A stretch of DNA of 39,224 nucleotides from contig CAZINI010000028.1 in assembly GCA_964540575.1 (NCBI GenBank), positions 1-39,224 of the forward strand, in the 5' to 3' direction. Position 1 is the stretch's first letter. Each line of letters opens with the position of its first letter. Positions 15,451 through 22,803 of the stretch are shown in pieces. The notes below the pieces were generated by a model. The model searched no databases. It saw nothing but the letters and a program-made list of their open reading frames with translations, and was not told where the DNA came from. Origin of the DNA: UMGS1889 sp964540575. Lineage in GTDB: Bacteria > Bacillota > Clostridia > Oscillospirales > Ruminococcaceae. The position numbers and the translations under genes are program-made.

Positions 15451-15920
15451 ATACCCTACCGATTGCCAAAAGCAGCACCGATTACTATGCACTGCAAAAA
15501 AAGTTTTTGAATATCCCGTTCAAGGATTATGTCGAATATATCTATCCTCGAATAGGAATGGAAAAGCAGATGCGGTATGTATTGAACGTGCTGACCTCTG
15601 TAAGCGGATGCGATGAAGAGTATATTGTGGATTTTTCCGAAATCGCCCCGGATACCGACCTCACCGTCGGGCAGCTTCTCAGGATTGCCTGCATCATGCT
15701 TGACAAATCCGCCAAGGATAAATATCGCAATATTGAAATCGAAACGATAAGGACAATCGGCATGACAATTGTGGAAATGCTGGTCGTACTGCCGTTTTCA
15801 AAGCTTGCGGGTCAGGATTTCCGATACACCGATTCGAACAGATTTGAAAAGGTATACCGTATCATCGGCGATATAGATGAAAATTATGACTGTTTATTTG
15901 AAGAAGGAGTTGATTTTTAA
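15447..15920 (+). CDS. Unknown 157-residue protein
   Basis: The start at 15447 is preferred because it overlaps the previous stop (ATGA) and follows AAAGGAGA; a longer frame opening at 15396 lacks such support. The protein looks fully helical and acidic, with DYVEYIYPRIGMEKQMRYVL near the start and DIDENYDCLFEEG at the end. No family was recognised. Its stop overlaps the start of the ClpP-like gene (TAATG), so three consecutive genes are coupled. Confidence 0.7.
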   Translation: MNTLPIAKSSTDYYALQKKFLNIPFKDYVEYIYPRIGMEKQMRYVLNVLTSVSGCDEEYIVDFSEIAPDTDLTVGQLLRIACIMLDKSAKDKYRNIEIETIRTIGMTIVEMLVVLPFSKLAGQDFRYTDSNRFEKVYRIIGDIDENYDCLFEEGVDF

Positions 15921-16495
15921 TGGCAAATATCATTAAAGAAACCGCCCGAGGCTATGCGGCACTGGACGTTACCGACGTGCTGATGAGCCAACGCAAAATA
16001 TTTATCACCGACGAAATAAACACCGAGCTTTGCAGCGATGTCATAAAGCAGCTGATGCTTCTGGACGCCGAATCTCAGGAGGAAATAACCGTCTACATAA
16101 ATTCTCCCGGGGGCAGCGTCAATGACGGACTTGCACTGTATGACACCATGCTTATGCTGAAATCGCCTGTGAGGACGGTCTGCATGGGGCTTGCGGCAAG
16201 CATGGGGGCTATCCTCTTCCTTGCGGGGGAAAACCGAACTATCCTGCAAAGAAGTGAGATAATGATACATGACCCGTCCTATGGCGGCGGGAAATATACG
16301 GGTCAGAAGCCCCACGAAATTCAGCAGCAGCTGGACAGCCTTGTGAAAAAGCGGGATATTCTATGCGAAATAATCGCCGAACGCACAGGAAATTCCCTGA
16401 AGGAAGTACGTCACAGGACCGCTTCCGACAGCTATTTCAACGCCGAAGAAGCAGTCAGATTCGGTCTTGCTACCGATATTGCCGAAGCGATTTAA
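15920..16495 (+). CDS. ClpP-like serine protease (S14 family)
   Basis: A 191-residue ClpP-fold protein. The triad is visible: Ser94 in GLAASMGA, His117 in IMIHDPS and Asp170 in TASDSYFNAEEA. INSPGGSVNDGLALYDTM is the typical ClpP substrate-channel strand. It is close to housekeeping ClpP length but begins AANIIKE-like with a shortened N-terminus, and it lies in an element-like operon away from any ClpX or trigger factor gene. It is probably an accessory paralogue. It could work with a chromosomal Clp ATPase or process proteins of the element. The start overlaps the previous stop. Confidence 0.9.
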   Translation: MANIIKETARGYAALDVTDVLMSQRKIFITDEINTELCSDVIKQLMLLDAESQEEITVYINSPGGSVNDGLALYDTMLMLKSPVRTVCMGLAASMGAILFLAGENRTILQRSEIMIHDPSYGGGKYTGQKPHEIQQQLDSLVKKRDILCEIIAERTGNSLKEVRHRTASDSYFNAEEAVRFGLATDIAEAI

Positions 16496-16512
16496 TTTAG
16501 GAGGAAATGCAT

Positions 16513-17820
16513 ATGAATTTTAAAGACACAAGAATTCTCGCCGCCGAAAAAGAGGTGTTAAACGACACCCACATTACACGGCTGAACAACAACGACCTTA
16601 TCATCGGGGCATCTGGCACGGGAAAGACCACGGGCTATGTTATCCCCAATATGCTCAGGCTGAATTCCAGCATGATAGCCGCCGACACAAAGGGAAATCT
16701 CTGCACAAAGCTGTCGCCTATCCTCACGAAAAAGGGCTACAAAATAGACGTGCTGGACTTTATGGACCCCAACGGCAAATCACGGTACAATCCCCTTGAA
16801 TATATAAGGTATGACGAAATATCGAGGAAATACAGCGAGCAGGACATTATGACCATCGCATATGCACTTATGCCCGATACCATGTGCAAAAATGACGTAT
16901 TCTGGGCAGCCTCGGCAAGAACGCTTATCAGCTGCCTTATCTCATACGTTCTTGAAGCATTTGAACCCGAGGACAGGACTCTTCCCGCTGTATGTGACGT
17001 TTTCAAAGCCGTTCAGGAGCAGTATGCCGCATCTTCCGGCAATTCAAACAATATGAGGCAGATACCCTTCCTTGACGAATGGGCACTGCTCCATCCCGAA
17101 AGCTTTGCCGCACGAAAATACAAGATGATAAAGGGCGTTCTTGCCGCCGATAAAACCTGGAGCTGCATTGAACAGTTTGCATCTTCAGCCTTGGACGTTT
17201 TCGATTATGATAATGCAAGAAAGCTGTTCGGAGCGGGAGGAAGCTTCAATATCCGTGACCTGGGAAGAAGAAAGAGCGTGCTGTTTCTCAACGTGAGCGA
17301 CACCGACCATTCCATGGACTGTGTGATAAATATTTTCTATGCACAGGTATTTCAGGTGCTTTGCAGCGAGGCTGACAGCAAGCCCTCGGGCAGGCTGGAC
17401 GTTCCCGTAAGAGTCATTCTCGATGATTTTGCTACTAATGTAAATATCCACGATTTTGACAAGCTCATATCGGTTATCCGTTCAAGAGAAATTTCCGTAT
17501 CCATAATCCTTCAGAGTTTAAGTCAGCTTGAAACTCTTTACGACAAGTCACAGGCACTGACCATCGTCAACGGCTGTGACCATATTCTCTATCTGGGCGG
17601 AAATGATATGGAAACTGCCGAATACATTGCTTCAAGGGCGTTCAAGACCATTGAAAACGTGCTTTGTCTGCCCAACGAAAAGGCTTATCTGCTGACAAGA
17701 GGACAGAAGGGCGAGCTGGTGGATAAGCTGCTGCCCGACCATTCTGCCGAGCTGCTGTCGGCTTATCCCTGCCGTTCCAATTCGGGTAATAAGGCTGATG
17801 AGTTTTATGCGGCAAGCTGA
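16513..17820 (+). CDS. VirD4/TraG-family coupling ATPase, soluble form
   Basis: A 435-residue ATPase of the type IV coupling protein family. Two ATGs occur, at 16507 and 16513. AGGAGG at 16499-16504 is 8 nt from the second and only 2 nt from the first, so 16513 is chosen. Walker A is GASGTGKTT at about 32-40, followed by the TraG-type AADTKGNLC. The likely Walker B is VRVILDDFATN, and SIILQSLSQLETLY is the sensor-like glutamine segment. It lacks the N-terminal membrane helices of standard VirD4, as do some element-encoded versions. No relaxase or VirB4 gene is in view. It is the last gene of the operon. Confidence 0.88.
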   Translation: MNFKDTRILAAEKEVLNDTHITRLNNNDLIIGASGTGKTTGYVIPNMLRLNSSMIAADTKGNLCTKLSPILTKKGYKIDVLDFMDPNGKSRYNPLEYIRYDEISRKYSEQDIMTIAYALMPDTMCKNDVFWAASARTLISCLISYVLEAFEPEDRTLPAVCDVFKAVQEQYAASSGNSNNMRQIPFLDEWALLHPESFAARKYKMIKGVLAADKTWSCIEQFASSALDVFDYDNARKLFGAGGSFNIRDLGRRKSVLFLNVSDTDHSMDCVINIFYAQVFQVLCSEADSKPSGRLDVPVRVILDDFATNVNIHDFDKLISVIRSREISVSIILQSLSQLETLYDKSQALTIVNGCDHILYLGGNDMETAEYIASRAFKTIENVLCLPNEKAYLLTRGQKGELVDKLLPDHSAELLSAYPCRSNSGNKADEFYAAS

Positions 17821-17838
17821 TAAACTCGGTATATTACG

Positions 17839-17888
17839 AAAAATCTCCGCAAAACTTGTGATATAGTTTTGCGGAGATTTTTTTTATT
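17839..17888. terminator. Terminator after the VirD4-like gene
   Basis: AAAATCTCCGCAAAACT and AGTTTTGCGGAGATTTT form a perfect stem followed by a long T-run; the other strand ends in five T, so it can also act on convergent transcripts. Confidence 0.9.
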
Positions 17889-17902
17889 TTTTTATAATTA
17901 CA

Positions 17903-18028
17903 TAATTAAGGAAATGCTGATTAATGGGTGTTCCCCCGCCGAAGGCGGGGGAACACCCACCTAAATACGTCACTCAGACAACAGAAAATATTGAAATGCC
18001 GATTAAATCAGTGGTTCCTTAATAATTA
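17903..18028. mobile_element. Inverted-repeat element with GC-rich central hairpin
   Basis: Ends read TTAAGGAAATGCTGATTAAT on the left and, inverted, TTAAGGAACCACTGATTTAAT-like on the right. A perfect 15-bp stem, GGGTGTTCCCCCGCC and its complement, lies at 17926-17958. It is non-coding and of MITE size (126 bp). Single copies of the end motif AAGGAAnnnCTGATTAA recur near 20590 and 22682. Confidence 0.65.
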
Positions 18029-18085
18029 CGAATTGTGAATTGAGCATTATAAATTATGCATTATGCATTATGAATTGTGCATTAC
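18023..18085. repeat. AT-rich ATTATGCATTATGAATTG repeat
   Basis: A low-complexity stretch of ATTATGCATTATGAATTGTGCATTA type, an interspersed repeat. It runs into the 3' end of the minus-strand gene at 18068, so the last about six codons of that gene derive from the repeat. Confidence 0.5.
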
Positions 18086-19066
18086 AATCTCCACGCCTTT
18101 CGGAGCACCTTTGTCGTGATATTTCAATGTGTTATAATCCTCAATAATTCCTTTTTCCTTGTAATGCTCAAGAATAGCAGTCACAGTTTCGTGAACGGCT
18201 CTTATTTTATTGAGAACGGACGGCATTGAGGCGATATTTTTCTGCTCGCCGTTTTTATCGTTTATCTGAAATCCGACAACGGACAGAAGATCGTTTCCGT
18301 CCGACTGAAAATAGATTATCCTGTTGGCGGCGAAATTATCTTCCTTTTCGTTTCTGTACGTCATAACCATTATCTCGTGGATAAGATAGTATTTGATAAG
18401 CATATTTGTGTCCGTATTTGAAGCGATGCCGTTACAGAAAAAAATATCCGAGTCCACACGGATTATCTGCTTATTCACCGAAGCGTATTCATAAAGCGGC
18501 AGGGTGTCGGAGGTGAAGTAATATTCCTTTCTTTCCTCGTCATATTTTACGGGAAGAATGGGACTGCTTATAAAGCCGCTTTTGTGTTCGCTGCCTGATG
18601 ATCTTTTTTTGATATTTTCATTTTCGGACTGAAAATCTATGGCTATTTTTAAATTTGCAAGATAATCTATCCTGTGCTTGATGCTTTCAAGCCTTTTGGC
18701 GGATATTGAGGTCTGTTTCCCGTCATCTTCGCCGCATTCTCCGCCTGTCATTACCTTGACAAATTTGCGGACGGTAAACCGCTTGCCGTATTTCTCCGAA
18801 AGCGGCGGCTCCAGAAAAAGCTGTGCAATATCCAAAATAAGAAAATCCATATAGCTGAGAAACTCGTCCTTATGCAGTCCGCCGTCATTGGATTTTTTGC
18901 TGATATGCTCCAAATTCACCTCTATTTGCGGACCTTTGAAGCCCTTTCCCGTGTAAATGACAAACGTGCCTGCCCTGAGCTTATCTCGGCTCGCTTTAAG
19001 CTTGTTTACCAGCTTTGTGTTATTTATATTTACCGATTTGACGGTATCGATTTTTTCTTTACTCAT
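18068..19066 (-). CDS. Probable plasmid-type replication protein
   Basis: A 332-residue basic protein, start overlapping the helicase stop (ATGA), hence co-expressed. No motif decides its family. The helical, basic N-terminus and the segment FTVRKFVKVMTGG followed by SISAKRLESIKHRIDYLA look like a winged-helix DNA-binding domain of the kind found in plasmid initiators. A second, similar domain may lie near NMLIKYYLIHEIMVM. Pairing with a DnaB-like helicase supports a replication role, which stays inference. The C-terminal residues are encoded by an AT-rich dispersed repeat, so the natural end may have been altered. Confidence 0.55.
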   Translation of the reverse strand: MSKEKIDTVKSVNINNTKLVNKLKASRDKLRAGTFVIYTGKGFKGPQIEVNLEHISKKSNDGGLHKDEFLSYMDFLILDIAQLFLEPPLSEKYGKRFTVRKFVKVMTGGECGEDDGKQTSISAKRLESIKHRIDYLANLKIAIDFQSENENIKKRSSGSEHKSGFISSPILPVKYDEERKEYYFTSDTLPLYEYASVNKQIIRVDSDIFFCNGIASNTDTNMLIKYYLIHEIMVMTYRNEKEDNFAANRIIYFQSDGNDLLSVVGFQINDKNGEQKNIASMPSVLNKIRAVHETVTAILEHYKEKGIIEDYNTLKYHDKGAPKGVEIVMHNS

Positions 19067-20136
19067 AATACAGTAACTCCCGATTTCCGCTCCTGCGTAT
19101 ATCTGCTGTATGATATTTTACTGCCTCCGGACGAATTGCTGCGTTCAACGGGAGGATTATCTATTTCCTCAAAGCAGCTGTATGCGGGATAGTAATTATA
19201 GCTGCTGTAAACGTCATCGCCGCATCTGCCGTAACGCTGCTTTAAGACTATCACCTGCAAACGTCTGGGGTCATTTCTTTTTTCTCTGTCCGCACTGAAT
19301 TCTTTGAGCTGTTTTTTGTCCAGCTCGCTCACTGCCGAAAACTGCATTCCGAGGACAACGTCGGCGGTGAACTCTATTGCACCCGATTCCTTGAATGCGG
19401 CAAAGGATATGGGCTTGTTGTAGCTGTCACGGTTGACGGAGCTTATTACGAAAACGGGAATGTTCTGTTCCTTTGCAAGCAGCCATAGCCGTGCGATATT
19501 TTCGTCAACTATCTGACGCTCGTTTTTTGTCGAATAGACATTTGCGGCTGTAAGTATCTGAAGATAATCCACGAAAACAACAGGCTTTGCCCCGGGGTGA
19601 GATCTCATAAACGCACCGACTATACCTGCAATGGTTTCGGCGGAAAAGCTTTTGTGCCGTACGTCACGCTCGATGATATAAAGCGAGGAGGTGTCTGCGG
19701 TGCATTTTTCAAGAGCCGCCTTGCGAAGCTTTGCCTTTTCGAAGCTAAGTCCGCTGCCGTCGGTCAGCTCGGCAGATGAAAGTGCCATTTCCCTGCACGT
19801 CTGATAATCATCTGTCTTTTCCCGCACCATCTCAAAAGCAGTTCTGGAGGACATTTTCAGTGAAATGCTTTGCTTGGACATTTCCAGCGAAAAATATATT
19901 ACGGGGATATTTTCTCCGTTTATTTTTTGTGAACTTATCATCTGAGCCATTTGCAGAGCGAAGGTGGATTTTCCCAAGCTGGAGATAGCACCCAGCACAA
20001 TCAGCTCGGGAGCAAGACCGCCCTGTATAAGCTTGTCCAGCCGTTTAAAGCCTGTGGGGACACGTTTTATATAGCTGTTTTTCATTCCGTCATCGGAAAA
20101 GTCTATTTTATATTCGTCAAATTTTTCTTCGTTCAT
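19063..20136 (-). CDS. DnaB-like replicative helicase, short form
   Basis: A 357-residue RecA-fold ATPase of the DnaB family. RVPTGFKRLDKLIQGG leads into Walker A GAISSLGKST (49-58). YFSLEMSKQSIS is the DnaB H1a motif and VVFVDYLQIL is the Walker B strand. The region VFVISSVNRDSYNKP follows the DnaB pattern in which sensor residues contact nucleotide. The normal N-terminal DnaB domain (about 150 residues) is absent, as in phage and plasmid helicases. The ribosome site is weak. A strong promoter is at 20198-20226. It forms a two-gene operon with the replication-protein candidate, facing the ClpP/VirD4 operon. Confidence 0.85.
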   Translation of the reverse strand: MNEEKFDEYKIDFSDDGMKNSYIKRVPTGFKRLDKLIQGGLAPELIVLGAISSLGKSTFALQMAQMISSQKINGENIPVIYFSLEMSKQSISLKMSSRTAFEMVREKTDDYQTCREMALSSAELTDGSGLSFEKAKLRKAALEKCTADTSSLYIIERDVRHKSFSAETIAGIVGAFMRSHPGAKPVVFVDYLQILTAANVYSTKNERQIVDENIARLWLLAKEQNIPVFVISSVNRDSYNKPISFAAFKESGAIEFTADVVLGMQFSAVSELDKKQLKEFSADREKRNDPRRLQVIVLKQRYGRCGDDVYSSYNYYPAYSCFEEIDNPPVERSNSSGGSKISYSRYTQERKSGVTVL

Positions 20137-20197
20137 TATGACTCAGCATCTGAAAATGCCTTTTCACCTCACCTGCTCTGCCGTATTTACAATGAAA

Positions 20198-20226
20198 ATT
20201 ATACCATATCACGACGCATAAGTCAA
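20198..20226 (-). promoter_or_regulatory. Promoter of the helicase operon
   Basis: On the minus strand TTGACT and TATAAT are spaced by 17 bp, only one base from consensus. The leader to the start at 20136 would be about 55 nt. Confidence 0.8.
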
Positions 20227-20275
20227 GGAGGGAGTTAGTGTTGAGTGTTAAGTGTTGAGTGTTGAGTGATAAATT

Positions 20276-20612
20276 AAAAGTTTCGTCCACCTTTACAAAG
20301 GTGGCGGGTCGAGGCAGAGCCCCGTCGCCCGTCGCAACGGGCGAAATCCCCTTTCCGGCCGCTAACAAATCAAACTCAGCAACATAAAAACAAACAAACC
20401 ATCAGCCCAAAAGCACCGCACACAAAAGAAACAGTAAAGCATCAAATCCACAACAACAGCAAAAGCTGTGGAAACTCGTTACGGTGTGCGGTGCCGCAAA
20501 AAATATCTCGGGGTCAACCCCCGAGATATTTTTTGCCATTGAGCCGACGGAACGGAGGCAGAGAAAAGCAGTGGTCATATCATTTATTATGGAAGCACTG
20601 ATTAATTCATCA
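20276..20612. repeat. Composite dispersed repeat with structured segments
   Basis: The left end (20276-20304) matches the inverted copy at the window start (1-52). Inside are GCCCGTCGCAACGGGC (about 20328-20343), an 11-bp closing pair GCACCGCACAC (20413-20423)/GTGTGCGGTGC (20484-20494) around an inner ACAGC/GCTGT hairpin, and a perfect 18-bp hairpin at 20496-20536. The right end carries the GGAAGCACTGATTAAT motif. Open frames here contain palindromes and lack ribosome sites, so no gene is called. It accounts for the non-coding gap between the helicase promoter and the next gene. Confidence 0.55.
20496..20536. terminator. Strong bidirectional hairpin terminator
   Basis: GCAAAAAATATCTCGGGG and its complement form an 18-bp stem with a 4-5 nt loop and T6/A6 near the base on both strands. 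It can end the minus-strand flavoprotein operon that stops at 20619. Confidence 0.7.
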
Positions 20613-20618
20613 TAAGGA

Positions 20619-21110
20619 TCAACCGTCAATACCGCTTATCTTCTTTGAAATAATAGAAAAAGGCTTGCCAACGAAAAGTCCAACTACAAAAGCAATTATG
20701 TAATCCATAATAAGGCTGCTTAAAAATGCGGGAAGAAATGCAGGTGTAAATCCAACATTTTTTGCAATAAAGATAAAGCAGAACAATGGCGTCATAATAG
20801 TATCACCCACAAGCGAACTGATAACTGCCATTTTAAACGGATTTGCAAATTCGTCAACATTCAGTTTTCTTGCGATACTGTCCGATATTTTCTTGAACGA
20901 TATAAAATATCCGAGAATTGCCGATAAAACACCTGTAATCAGCATACCCGACAGAATAGCCATAACAAGTCCCATAGGGATTATATGTCCCGCTGATTGG
21001 AGCATACCCTTTGCACAGCCTATTCCGCTGAATATTCCGCCGAAAGTCATTCCGTGAAGTACCGACATACAAGTTCCCATTACTCTGCCTTTATTTTTAA
21101 AATTCGCCAT
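20619..21110 (-). CDS. Small four-helix membrane protein
   Basis: A 163-residue membrane protein with four predicted helices (about 18-35, 42-70, 92-118 and 125-150) and Gly-rich faces (GMTFGGIFSGIGCAKGM). No family was recognised with confidence; it resembles small uncharacterised membrane proteins with paired hairpins. The ribosome site AAGGGG precedes the ATG. It follows the flavoprotein gene by 17 nt on the same strand, so the two are probably co-transcribed; the membrane protein could be a partner in electron or substrate transfer, which is inference. Confidence 0.7.
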   Translation of the reverse strand: MANFKNKGRVMGTCMSVLHGMTFGGIFSGIGCAKGMLQSAGHIIPMGLVMAILSGMLITGVLSAILGYFISFKKISDSIARKLNVDEFANPFKMAVISSLVGDTIMTPLFCFIFIAKNVGFTPAFLPAFLSSLIMDYIIAFVVGLFVGKPFSIISKKISGIDG

Positions 21111-21127
21111 TTTACAAAAACCCCTTT

Positions 21128-22465
21128 TTATTCTTCTGATTTAACTGTTTTTAATGCACCTGCATACATTCTGTACGGAGTTGTCCTGCCGTGTGCAGAC
21201 ATTTTATACTCCTTCGGGTCTGTCACAGGACGGCTGTGCGGGTCAGCCTCGATAGGTACATAAGCACCTTCGCTTTCAAAATATTTCAATTCCTCAACAA
21301 GAATTGTCGGAATATTTTTAGCAAGGTCGGCAAAGTATCTGCCGTTCTTTTCGGAATAATGATTGATGGGCGGCATTACATTTTCGGCAAGGAAAATCTT
21401 CGCAAGCCCGATCATCTTTGTGAAGCTTTCTTCATCTGTATGCTCAACACCAAGGAAGTAGTTCTTAGCATAAGCACAGTCACCTACGCACCATTCCTTG
21501 AACTGTGACTTTGAGAACTCGTCCATATTTGTAACAAGATAACCGAAAGCCTTTGACTTCTTGTGATTGATAGGAGCAAGACCGTTCTTTACATCTCTGT
21601 CAAGCAATCTCTTGTAAAGACCGCCCTTGTAAATACCGCAGTTAAGAGTGCCTGTATAGATGATAATATCAGCCTTCTCCATTTCCTCTTCGATCTGTGC
21701 AAAACCGTCATTAAAACGGCACTTCTTAGGAACATAACACATCTTGCAGCTGTCACAGGCTGTTATCTTGTAATCCGCAAGACAGATAGATGTGCTGTTG
21801 GCTGTGCTGAAATCGGGAGCGTCCTTTGTTGTTCTGATAACAAGAATATTCGGCTGAATATCGGGAATGTCATTTGTAACAAGTCTTTCGCAGACTGTAA
21901 GCCACTCAATTGCTCTTATCAACGCCTCGGGCGGATTTGCCATAAGCTTCTCGGCAAGCTCTTTTGTTTCGTTTGTCATAAGACTGCCGATAAATCCCTT
22001 CTTTTCGGGCTTGTAATCACCTACCGAATGAGAAATTACATACGGAGAAATTTTCTCATTAAGAATGTCGGAAGTACCGAGTGACAGAGCAGGAATATAT
22101 CTGCCGCCTGCCTTTTTTATCATTTCTTCAAGGCTGTTATTCAGAAGTGTGTCAAACAAACGCATACATGTGTCAAATACCGTTACGTTTCTGCCTGCAA
22201 ATACCTTGTTATCTTCGCAGTATTCCATGAACATTTGCAGCTGTGATGACATTTGTGCGTGGAAGGGAGAAGTCTGTATCACAATAAGATCGGCGTCGCT
22301 TGACTTTACCGATTCACATACCTTTTCCGTATCGATCTCATTTCTGAAAAAAGCATATTCATAGGTATGTTTCCTTGCCTTCGGATATGCTTCGACAATT
22401 TTCCAGGTGTTATAAGTAATACTGTCTTCCTGCAAACCACTTGTAACGATAGATAAGATCTTCAT
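21128..22465 (-). CDS. Two-domain flavodoxin-like protein with CxxCxxC cysteines
   Basis: A 445-residue cytoplasmic protein with two flavodoxin-like halves. The first (about 1-150) reads MKILSIVTSGLQEDSITYNT and VIQTSPFHAQMSSQLQMFME. The second (about 203-445) has ILVIRTTK, four cysteines at 237, 240, 243 and 249, and GTLNCGIYKGGLYKRLLDR, the NADPH-dependent FMN reductase pattern. The cysteines suit an Fe-S cluster as in iron-sulfur flavoproteins. A redox role is likely; substrate unknown. It is the first gene of the pair with the membrane protein. A TATAAT box lies about 75 nt upstream with a poor -35. Confidence 0.8.
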   Translation of the reverse strand: MKILSIVTSGLQEDSITYNTWKIVEAYPKARKHTYEYAFFRNEIDTEKVCESVKSSDADLIVIQTSPFHAQMSSQLQMFMEYCEDNKVFAGRNVTVFDTCMRLFDTLLNNSLEEMIKKAGGRYIPALSLGTSDILNEKISPYVISHSVGDYKPEKKGFIGSLMTNETKELAEKLMANPPEALIRAIEWLTVCERLVTNDIPDIQPNILVIRTTKDAPDFSTANSTSICLADYKITACDSCKMCYVPKKCRFNDGFAQIEEEMEKADIIIYTGTLNCGIYKGGLYKRLLDRDVKNGLAPINHKKSKAFGYLVTNMDEFSKSQFKEWCVGDCAYAKNYFLGVEHTDEESFTKMIGLAKIFLAENVMPPINHYSEKNGRYFADLAKNIPTILVEELKYFESEGAYVPIEADPHSRPVTDPKEYKMSAHGRTTPYRMYAGALKTVKSEE

Positions 22466-22680
22466 TGGCGGTTATCCTTCTTTCTTTTGTATTTTTTCAA
22501 AAATATAGCGTGCATCAGCACTTCATCACCATTATAGCATATCATTGTGCAGATTGCGATATTTTTCCTAAAAAAGTCGAAAGAAAATGTGGATTTCTCT
22601 TGCTTGTGATTTGCGTAAACAAAAATCCGCATACTATAAATGATACGGAAAATAACAAGAAGATAGAATAAGTCCCAAGT

Positions 22681-22700
22681 TAAGGAAATACTGATTAAAT
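22681..22700. repeat. Single copy of the AAGGAA..CTGATTAA end motif
   Basis: TAAGGAAATACTGATTAAAT matches the ends of the element at 17903-18028 with one internal change. No second end is visible nearby, so it is a solo remnant or part of the composite repeat family. Confidence 0.5.
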
Positions 22701-22708
22701 CGTAATCT

Positions 22709-22739
22709 GAAAAGGGCAAGCCACCCCGAGCTTGCCCTT
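22709..22739 (-). terminator. Terminator of the ABC transporter operon
   Basis: AAGGGCAAGC and GCTTGCCCTT form a perfect 10-bp stem with an 8-nt loop. On the minus strand it is followed by a short T-run. It lies 65 nt after the permease stop at 22804. Confidence 0.65.
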
Positions 22740-22803
22740 GCACTATTCATCTTCCGTATTTTTTTCATTATATCCCAAATAAAAAATATCGAACTTAACG
22801 ACC

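Noticed and set aside
20402..20629. 75-residue minus-strand open frame
   Set aside because: It runs through an 18-bp palindrome and an 11-bp inverted pair, has no ribosome site and lies inside a composite repeat.
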